From CAINVV01 sp964506325 (GTDB taxonomy: Bacteria > Bacteroidota > Bacteroidia > Bacteroidales > Prolixibacteraceae): a stretch of DNA of 11,632 nucleotides. This document shows, piece by piece, positions 5,986 through 11,632 of the stretch. The DNA lies in NCBI GenBank assembly GCA_964506325.1, contig CAZDLO010000108.1:1-11632 (forward strand). Direction: 5' to 3'. Both the position numbers and the translations under genes were made by a program. The stretch's first letter is position 1. The number at the start of each line of letters is the position of its first letter. The notes beneath the pieces are model-generated. The model was not told the origin of the DNA, searched no databases, and saw nothing but the letters and a program-made list of their open reading frames with translations.

Positions 5986-7371
5986 TCATTTCCCTGTAAT
6001 CCCGGTAAGATGCCGGATCAGCTCCATGGAGTAATCTCCCATTGTCGGACCGAACCATCCCATTAATTTGGGTTCATATTCGTCCATGTAGAAATACCTG
6101 CCGGGGACAATATAGCCTATATAACTGCCGTTAAAACTGGAAACCACAGTTTCATACCCAATCACCGACAGGTTATTTTTTACCTGCAATGCATATTCAC
6201 CGCTGAAATCGGAGGGAGCAGAAATCCACATAAGCTTTCCAACGCGGATCGCCTGTATGAAAACATTCTTTGGTTCAGGCATCAGTTTATTGGACAACCA
6301 GGTGGAGAGATTTCGACCGGTGGTGATTCTTATGTGGTATTCGGGCATGGAGACCCTAAGGGTAGCAGATGAAAGTTGGGGTGTATCCTGGTAGATGGCC
6401 GAAGGAATCTTTTTAAGGAGTGTGTCTGCCAGTGATTCGCCAATATACATGGCACTTTCAAAGGCCTTACCTTTGCCTGAGGGACTTTGGCTGCCTACCG
6501 AACCGGCACTGAACAGGGCCACATCAAAAGAATTGGATTCCATTTTTCTTTCCCAGTAACCGGGATAATCCGCGCTGAATTCCATATTCTTATCACCCAG
6601 CGTGGTGGAATGAGCCGAAAAAGAACCTATTACTGCCTTCTTTTTGCCATTTTGCTCAACCAGAAGATAGGTAAAATCACTGTTTTTGGTTCCCAGTTCC
6701 CCGATGAAACGGTTCCTTGTCAATCCGGCAGCATCGAAGCTGCCAAAACTAAGGCGAGCCCGGGAAAGATCTTTGACAGCTTTTTCCACGGCGGTTACAA
6801 TGCATTTTATGAGCCATTCCTGAATTGCAGGGTTTGCTTTACCGGCAAACTGCTCGCCGACAAAACCGGGGCCCCAGGCGCCAACACCGGAATGTGTATG
6901 GGTAGCAGAAAATATGAGCTGATCCCTGGATATTCCAGTGGAAGCCAGCCTTGCAACAACTTCGTCGATCAGGTTTGGTGGCATGATCAACAGGTCTGCT
7001 CCCACAAAAACGGCAAGTTTCTGTCCTGTTTTCAGGGCAACCGATTTCACGAAAAGGCTGTCATGGACACCAGTGGCCGGTTTTCCTTTCCGTGCACCAA
7101 AGCCGGCGAGCGGAACAGCGATGAATTTCCCGCTGAGAGCATCATCGGTTGAATTATTGATACCCGGGGTGATACTGACCTTTGAAAATCCGGCAAAAAG
7201 TGAATCGGTCACAGCAACTTCAGTTTTTTTGATACTGTCTACCCGAGCCATCGTTTGTTTAAAATAGGCCGAAGTTATTAAAGGATCGCTTTGGACCGGT
7301 CCGGTCAGGACAAAGAAAACGACCACAAGGAAAACAACCAGGCCGGATAAAATAATCAATGCTTTTTTCAT
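5986..7371 (-). CDS. Neutral/alkaline ceramidase-family hydrolase, membrane-anchored or secreted
   Basis: Neutral ceramidases are zinc enzymes that split the N-acyl bond of ceramide. The start at 7371 gives MKKALIILSG and a hydrophobic segment (4-23) with no lipobox or clear cleavage site, so the 461-residue product is probably exported and anchored in the inner membrane or released. The start 18 codons upstream (7425) adds an unlikely leader. Family signs are GFSKVSITPG (61-70), SATHTHSG (155-162, His158/His160 as zinc-site candidates), FSAHSTTLG (251-259, His254), ADYPGYWER (267-275) and SFNGSYIGYIVP (411-423). The nucleophile region, NxGDVSPN in known ceramidases, reads SAGSVGSQSPSG (288-299), and the PGEF site reads PSDF (386-389). 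It is also shorter than typical neutral ceramidases and lacks their C-terminal domain. The substrate is therefore uncertain; bacterial sphingolipids are one possibility, since many Bacteroidota make them. It follows the PhoPQ-related gene on the same strand after a 165-base spacer. Confidence 0.85.
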   Translation of the reverse strand: MKKALIILSGLVVFLVVVFFVLTGPVQSDPLITSAYFKQTMARVDSIKKTEVAVTDSLFAGFSKVSITPGINNSTDDALSGKFIAVPLAGFGARKGKPATGVHDSLFVKSVALKTGQKLAVFVGADLLIMPPNLIDEVVARLASTGISRDQLIFSATHTHSGVGAWGPGFVGEQFAGKANPAIQEWLIKCIVTAVEKAVKDLSRARLSFGSFDAAGLTRNRFIGELGTKNSDFTYLLVEQNGKKKAVIGSFSAHSTTLGDKNMEFSADYPGYWERKMESNSFDVALFSAGSVGSQSPSGKGKAFESAMYIGESLADTLLKKIPSAIYQDTPQLSSATLRVSMPEYHIRITTGRNLSTWLSNKLMPEPKNVFIQAIRVGKLMWISAPSDFSGEYALQVKNNLSVIGYETVVSSFNGSYIGYIVPGRYFYMDEYEPKLMGWFGPTMGDYSMELIRHLTGITGK

Positions 7372-7500
7372 GTCCGGGATTATTAAATAAAGATTTAAGA
7401 AAACTGCCGTGGTGGAAAGCATCAAAACATTTCACCCCACTATTCAAAGAATCAAATACAATCAATACAAAGCATTATGAATCAAGCACATAACCCACAA

Positions 7501-7542
7501 TTCATAATTCATAATTCATAACTCATAACTCATAACTCATAA
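7501..7542. repeat. Heptamer tandem repeat (six copies)
   Basis: Three perfect copies of TTCATAA (7501-7521) are followed directly by three perfect copies of CTCATAA (7522-7542). The last copy overlaps the stop codon of the hydrolase gene that ends at 7537. This is a simple-sequence array with a one-base variant that has itself been amplified, typical of replication slippage. It has no spacers and is not a CRISPR array. Confidence 0.95.
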
Positions 7543-8898
7543 TTGCCTATGAATCACCTGTTTGTCAGAAGCAACAAACACCCTGGTGCACTGGGTGAAA
7601 CTGTCACCATTGGGAGCCTTGCAGGTAAGTTCTACATAAAAGGCCTTGTAACCCGACCGGGGATTTGAGACCTCTGCTGTGACAACAGGTTGATTCGAGG
7701 CTTGCAGGGAGACGGAACTCCATTCCTTATCGCGGAATTCCTGGCTTGGCGAGGTTGTGGAAAAAAGTGAGGCACTTACCAGTTTATCAGCATTTGTTGA
7801 GACAGATATTTTGATAGTACCATTTGCCTCAGAGATGGTGTAATCACATTTTGGCAATTTTCCGCCTGTAACGGTAGTACCAAGGAATGCGCTCAGGGTA
7901 GCAAATACTTTTTTCCTGTCGCCCATATCATGCCCGGCATTTGGCGTGTAACAAATATGGTTATCCCCCGGAATATCATCGATGTAATTTTTGACGGCAT
8001 CCACAGGCCAATAAGGGTCATTGGTTCCCATGAAGAGGATCTTTGGCATGGTGAGTGTTTTACGGTAGGAATAAGGATCAATCATCGTAACAAGATCATT
8101 GTTCTGATTGGTCCCAAACTGTTGTGCCAGGCCCAGCTTTACGTAGTCTTCGATCTCAATGCTGTAATCCCCCCATGCCACTTTGTGGTAAGGAATGTTC
8201 ACCGGCATGTTGAGCATATCAATGACCATAGGACCGATTGCCACGACGCGCTTGTCATTGGCACCCGTCAGCCAGGTTGTCCAGCCTCTTTTGGAGGCAC
8301 CGGAAACCATAAAACCCTTGACTTTTTTACCTGTTTCTGTTTTTGCGAATGCCTGGACAATGTCCATAGCCCGAACTGCGCTTTTGGTCATAGGAAAAAG
8401 GAGTGGCCAATTGTAATCATGGTCATTCTGATAATTGTGCAAGGTTTTGGAGATCAGGGCATCTTCTACCAGGTCATCATACAATGGCTGATTGGGAACC
8501 TGCCAGAGTACAGCGATGATGGATTTGTTGACCTTGCTCATCTTCCCGAATTCCACCGGCAGTTCGTCGTTGAATTTGTGTGAATTGGGTTTTTCGTTTT
8601 TGTTGCTTCCCCCTGTGATAAACAAAAGAGCGTCATTGTAGGTTAACACATCCGGCACCATGATCATAAGATCGTGCGTCCAGCGAATGGTCTGCCATGT
8701 TTGTGAGGTAAATTCGATGCGGTAGTAGGTCAGACCCTCCGCCTTTTGTTTTTCCTTCAGTTCCCATGTAAAGGATTTATCCCCGTTGTGGAGGTAGGCC
8801 TGAAGGGCAGTTTCAGGAGTAACTGCCTTGTTGCTGGCAGAGAATCCGGGTTGAAAAAGAACAAATGTTAATAGAACCGAAAGTAAAAGTATTCTCAT
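7537..8898 (-). CDS. PhoPQ-activated pathogenicity-related family protein (secreted alpha/beta hydrolase fold)
   Basis: The family takes its name from a Salmonella PhoPQ-regulated protein (PqaA) and, as I recall, also includes the Dictyostelium secreted protein AprA; the enzyme activity is not established. The 453-residue product begins with a signal peptide (MRILLLSVLLTFVLF..., likely cut after FSA, about residue 21), so it acts in the periplasm or outside. Family signs are ALLFITGGSN (90-99), the WQVPNQPLYDD block (132-142), GFMVSGASKRGWTTWL (195-210), AIGPMVIDMLN (220-230) and FMGTNDPYWPVD (289-300). The GASKRG serine (Ser202), Asp294 or Asp300, and His323 in NAGHDMG are in the right order for a catalytic triad. 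The C-terminal 100 residues look like a beta-sandwich. The gene lies after SusCD but beyond a strong terminator, so it probably has its own promoter. Its stop codon falls in the heptamer repeat. Confidence 0.9.
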   Translation of the reverse strand: MRILLLSVLLTFVLFQPGFSASNKAVTPETALQAYLHNGDKSFTWELKEKQKAEGLTYYRIEFTSQTWQTIRWTHDLMIMVPDVLTYNDALLFITGGSNKNEKPNSHKFNDELPVEFGKMSKVNKSIIAVLWQVPNQPLYDDLVEDALISKTLHNYQNDHDYNWPLLFPMTKSAVRAMDIVQAFAKTETGKKVKGFMVSGASKRGWTTWLTGANDKRVVAIGPMVIDMLNMPVNIPYHKVAWGDYSIEIEDYVKLGLAQQFGTNQNNDLVTMIDPYSYRKTLTMPKILFMGTNDPYWPVDAVKNYIDDIPGDNHICYTPNAGHDMGDRKKVFATLSAFLGTTVTGGKLPKCDYTISEANGTIKISVSTNADKLVSASLFSTTSPSQEFRDKEWSSVSLQASNQPVVTAEVSNPRSGYKAFYVELTCKAPNGDSFTQCTRVFVASDKQVIHRQL

Positions 8899-8975
8899 TG
8901 TTGTAGATTGAATTAAAAACTATTTTCCTGTCAAATCCCGATAACCAGGTTTGTCAAAGACCAAATCAAAGGTTG

Positions 8976-9007
8976 CAAAGATCGGATTATACCACTTTGC
9001 AGACAAA
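8976..9007 (-). promoter_or_regulatory. Candidate Bacteroidota-type promoter for the PhoPQ-related gene
   Basis: Read on the minus strand, TTTG (9007-9004) is followed after 20 bases by GATCTTTG (8983-8976). This fits the Bacteroidota pattern of a -33 TTTG and a -7 TAnnTTTG with one mismatch (G for T). Transcription would start near 8970, leaving an untranslated leader of about 70 bases. A TATAAT also falls in the spacer but is less relevant for this phylum. Confidence 0.35.
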
Positions 9008-9054
9008 CAGTTAATCGTTAATTATTGTTAAGCAAATCAATAAATGCAAAATAC

Positions 9055-9103
9055 AAAAGCCATGAAGCAAGATTGCTGACAATCCTATTGCTCCATGGCT
9101 TTT
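9055..9103 (-). terminator. Strong intrinsic terminator after susD
   Basis: AAAAGCCATGAAGCAA (9055-9070) and TTGCTCCATGGCTTTT (9088-9103) form a 16-base-pair stem with a single mismatch. Inside it, GATTG (9071-9075) and CAATC (9080-9084) pair around a CTGA loop, with CTA bulged. On the minus strand the stem ends in TTTT and runs into a T-rich stretch (TTTTGTATTTTGC), 26 bases after the susD stop. The symmetry means it could also work on the plus strand. It separates susCD from the hydrolase gene downstream. Confidence 0.85.
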
Positions 9104-9128
9104 ATGCTTTAATTATGATGGCTGAAAT

Positions 9129-10802
9129 TTATTGCAAAAGCCACATTTTGGAGAATTCTGTATCTCCCTTGTCAAGTTTTGCAATTGCAGCCTGGTAATT
9201 GATCGAATTGTTGGCCATTTCGGTCTCAGGATACCTGAAACGAAGCGGGAATACGTAATTGGTTGTTCCCAGGTAGGCATTCTTCTCAATATATGGTACC
9301 CTTGTTCTCCTGTAATCAGCATATGATTCCACACCCATCAGGAACAGGCCGAGCCATTTCTGCAGACCGATCTTTGCAAGTTTCTGACTTGTTGAACCGG
9401 TAGCGGGGAACTTGGCTTTGGGGTTATTGAAATAGGCAGAAGGTAATGGTTCTCCCCATCTTTTGAGCGCCATTTCAACACCTTTTTTGTAATAATCTTC
9501 GGCAGAACCACTGGTAATATAACCCCTGACATTTGCTTCAGCCAAAAGGAAATAAACTTCATCCGCCTGCAGAACAGCTGCTCTTAAAAGCGTATTTGAA
9601 TTTTCGTTCAGCAATTTTGAGAAAATGGATACTTTATAGTTCCATTTGGTGTCCGGGAATTCCAAACTTCCGTTGGCACCCAAAACATCAATGAAACTGC
9701 CAGCAGGGTATCCGGCATACAAGGTGAGAGAGTCCTGGATTAATGGATAAACATTCCTTATCTGTGTAATGCTTCTATCCAGGTATTGCCAAAGAACATC
9801 ATAATTGTAACCCTTTTGGGAAATGGTCCTTTTACCGTATTTAACCTTTGTGGTAGGATCAGTGAAGGTATTTAGATTAATTGAATCCAGGGTGTTGGTC
9901 CATGGTCTTTCAATCGGAGCAACCCAAACCTTCAACCTTTCGTCATTCAGTGCCTTCAGCGAATCGACCAGGGTTTTGGATGGTCTTTTTAGCAGGAAGT
10001 TGTCAGTATACCCCATGTACAAAGCACCCATTGGCCATGAATAGGTCCTGTCGCCCCCAACATAAGGAATAGAGGCATTGTCAGGTGTATCAGTCATCAG
10101 GGGCAAAGCTGCCACTGCAGCAATTTCAGATGCAGCATTGGCCAATTTGGTTGATGCTCTCATTAACAACCTAAGACGCATTGAGTTTGCGAACTTGATC
10201 CATTTGACCTTATCTCCTCCATAAAAAAGGTCGTAGGTTTTGTCAAGAGGTTCAGTTCCTTCTGCAATCAACTGGGATGCATTCTTCAGGTCCTGAATAA
10301 GGGCAGGATAGATACTTTTCTGCTCATCAAAAACAGGGAAAAGAATACCTTCCTGGCCCTTGAGGCCTTCTGTATAATAAATGTCTCCATAAATATCAGT
10401 TGCTGTAGCCCACAACAACACGTTAAAAATTTTGAAGATGCCTTCATAGCTCTTGAGCTTCTTTTCGTGAACGATTTCAATGGCGGCCTGTACCAGTTTG
10501 ATCTGCGCCGTAATGGAATACAGTTCGCCTTTGGGCTTTTGCCACCCTTCATAGATGTTGTCACCAGCGCCTCTGTTACCCTGCATGTACTGCATGGCAG
10601 TTGCGATCATATTGGCATTGACACCTCCAAGTCCGTGGTAGGTATAAGCTGACTTCTGAATGACGGAGGACAACAATAGATTTGGTTCAGCAGACTCGAG
10701 GACATCACGTCTCTGAAGGATTTCATCTTCTCTCAGGGAATATTTTGAACAACCGGATAAGATGAAAAGAAGCAGGAATATAAATAATATCTGTTTTTTC
10801 AT
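9129..10802 (-). CDS. SusD/RagB-family outer-membrane lipoprotein
   Basis: SusD-like proteins are surface lipoproteins that sit as a lid on a SusC-type TonB-dependent transporter and capture the substrate. The 557-residue product has a lipoprotein signal peptide with lipobox LSGC and acylated Cys18. TPR-type helices carry typical family stretches: WATATDIYGDIYYTEG (131-146), a YPALIQDLKNA helix (165-175), DLFYGGDKVKWIKFANSMRL (191-210), a later EVYFLLAEANVRGY helix, and near the C-terminus Arg-rich FPLRFRYPETE followed by a Q/K-rich end. This layout fits the SusD-like subgroup often linked to substrates other than starch, and the ligand cannot be told from sequence. The start codon lies 20 bases after the susC stop, so the two genes form an operon. 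No frameshift or truncation is seen. Confidence 0.95.
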   Translation of the reverse strand: MKKQILFIFLLLFILSGCSKYSLREDEILQRRDVLESAEPNLLLSSVIQKSAYTYHGLGGVNANMIATAMQYMQGNRGAGDNIYEGWQKPKGELYSITAQIKLVQAAIEIVHEKKLKSYEGIFKIFNVLLWATATDIYGDIYYTEGLKGQEGILFPVFDEQKSIYPALIQDLKNASQLIAEGTEPLDKTYDLFYGGDKVKWIKFANSMRLRLLMRASTKLANAASEIAAVAALPLMTDTPDNASIPYVGGDRTYSWPMGALYMGYTDNFLLKRPSKTLVDSLKALNDERLKVWVAPIERPWTNTLDSINLNTFTDPTTKVKYGKRTISQKGYNYDVLWQYLDRSITQIRNVYPLIQDSLTLYAGYPAGSFIDVLGANGSLEFPDTKWNYKVSIFSKLLNENSNTLLRAAVLQADEVYFLLAEANVRGYITSGSAEDYYKKGVEMALKRWGEPLPSAYFNNPKAKFPATGSTSQKLAKIGLQKWLGLFLMGVESYADYRRTRVPYIEKNAYLGTTNYVFPLRFRYPETEMANNSINYQAAIAKLDKGDTEFSKMWLLQ

Positions 10803-10822
10803 AATTGCAATAGTTTTAACGA

Positions 10823-11632
10823 TTAGAAATCGAATGATAATTTGAATCCAAAAGATCCAATTGAAGGTAGTGCTTTACCTACGATACCCTGGTTTGAGCC
10901 GAGACCGTCAAAAGCAGATTCCGGATCACAGTTGGCATCGTCCTTGTTCCACTGGAAGATATTCCTGCCAACGAAACCTATCACAACATTTTCTATATTC
11001 AGTTTCTTCGTAAATCTTGAAGGAACTGTATAATCAAGAGTAACCTCTTTTACTTTGAAGTTGGTTGCATCACGAAGCAAAGTCTGAGGGAATGCCCAGA
11101 ATTCCTGCCCCAGCAGCAAGCCCGGGAGACCCCAGAAGGTTGCAAGCGGATCAGCTCCGTTCAAAACATAGTCGGCATCATTATTTGGGTTTCCACCTGG
11201 CTTCAGCCAAACGCCTTTCATGTAGCAGGCGTCATCAATTCTCACGCTGGTACCATAACCTGCATAGGTTGCAACCAGGTTGGTCATGGTAGGATATTTC
11301 ATATCAGAGGCTTTTGGCCAAGGAAAACCGCCGGTAGCGCCATCACGTCCACCTGCCTCGTATTCGCTCGGTCCGTTAACCTTATCCCCGATTGTCCTGA
11401 GGGAGTGTCCGTTTGTAACAGCCCTGCGCTCAATGTCTGAAACATATTGTCCACCTTGCCTGAGGCTACCAACAACGCCCAATCTCAAATTTTTCCATTT
11501 GAGGGAAGTGTTCATACCCAGGATAAAATCCGGATTATAGTTTCCGATGGATTGCCTGTCTTTCTCGTTGGTCGAATATTTCCAGTCAGTTCCACTGTCT
11601 GCTATGATAAACATACCGGCATATTTACTGGT
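10823..11632 (-). CDS. SusC/RagA-family TonB-dependent outer-membrane transporter, C-terminal part
   Basis: This is the C-terminal part (about 269 residues) of a SusC-type TonB-dependent receptor, a large outer-membrane beta-barrel that imports the substrate captured by SusD. The frame is open to the right edge (TSKYAG precedes the first in-window Met at 11614), so that Met is internal and most of the gene (usually about 1000 residues) lies outside. Family signs are WKNLRLGVVGSLRQGGQ barrel strands, the NFKVKEVTLDYTVP strand, the VVIGFVGRNIFQWNKDD segment followed by acidic DPES, and the C-terminal strand GFKLSFDF ending in Phe for Bam-dependent insertion. It is directly upstream of susD. A putative promoter and any linked sigma/anti-sigma or sensor genes would be to the right. 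Confidence 0.95.
   Translation of the reverse strand, partial: TSKYAGMFIIADSGTDWKYSTNEKDRQSIGNYNPDFILGMNTSLKWKNLRLGVVGSLRQGGQYVSDIERRAVTNGHSLRTIGDKVNGPSEYEAGGRDGATGGFPWPKASDMKYPTMTNLVATYAGYGTSVRIDDACYMKGVWLKPGGNPNNDADYVLNGADPLATFWGLPGLLLGQEFWAFPQTLLRDATNFKVKEVTLDYTVPSRFTKKLNIENVVIGFVGRNIFQWNKDDANCDPESAFDGLGSNQGIVGKALPSIGSFGFKLSFDF

Noticed and set aside
6487..7152. 221-codon open frame on the plus strand
   Set aside because: It lies antisense to the conserved ceramidase-family gene and has no recognisable motif.
7372..7425. An 18-residue extension of the ceramidase-family protein
   Set aside because: The ATG at 7371 gives a normal Lys-Lys plus hydrophobic export signal at the very N-terminus; the extension would bury it.
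7501..7542. CRISPR-like array
   Set aside because: The 7-base units are directly adjacent with no spacers; it is a simple tandem repeat.
7930..8583. 217-codon open frame on the plus strand
   Set aside because: It lies antisense to the conserved PhoPQ-related gene; Cys/His-rich composition and no family signs.

Overview
The window is from a member of the Bacteroidota, most likely class Bacteroidia. The evidence is a SusC/SusD pair in that order, a SusC C-terminus ending in an aromatic beta-strand, a SusD lipoprotein signal, a PAS-rich hybrid histidine kinase of the Bacteroidota style, the near absence of Shine-Dalgarno sequences, and a candidate TTTG / TAnnTTTG-type promoter. I cannot name the genus. 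Gas-vacuolate Bacteroidota are known (Meniscus and Polaribacter, from memory), so a gas-vesicle locus in this phylum is unusual but not unprecedented.

Left part (1-3233, + strand): the 3' part of a PAS-PAS-HisKA-HATPase-REC hybrid sensor kinase runs off the left edge. It is followed closely by a GvpL/GvpF-family gas-vesicle protein and by GvpK, with very short gaps, so the three look like the tail of one operon. The structural gene gvpA and the other gvp genes are not in the window and would be expected to the left. A palindromic repeat element sits in frame inside the kinase ATPase domain.

Middle (3234-5985): a DnaK (Hsp70) homologue of 601 residues without the usual acidic C-terminal tail lies alone on the + strand. 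Two long intergenic regions surround it, and each carries a copy of the same roughly 150-bp imperfect-palindrome repeat in direct orientation. The upstream region also holds an unrelated 64-bp palindrome and a small hairpin. No DnaJ or GrpE gene is beside it. It may be an accessory chaperone for the gas-vesicle locus or a repeat-bounded gene with an independent history.

Right part (5986-11632, - strand, reading right to left): the C-terminal end of a SusC-type TonB-dependent outer-membrane transporter, its SusD lipoprotein, a strong hairpin terminator, a secreted alpha/beta-hydrolase-like protein of the PhoPQ-activated pathogenicity-related family, a heptamer tandem repeat, and a membrane-anchored or secreted neutral-ceramidase-family hydrolase. 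Together they look like a surface uptake system with two envelope hydrolases, whose substrate may be a lipid or glycolipid rather than a plain polysaccharide. The dnaK and ceramidase genes are convergent.
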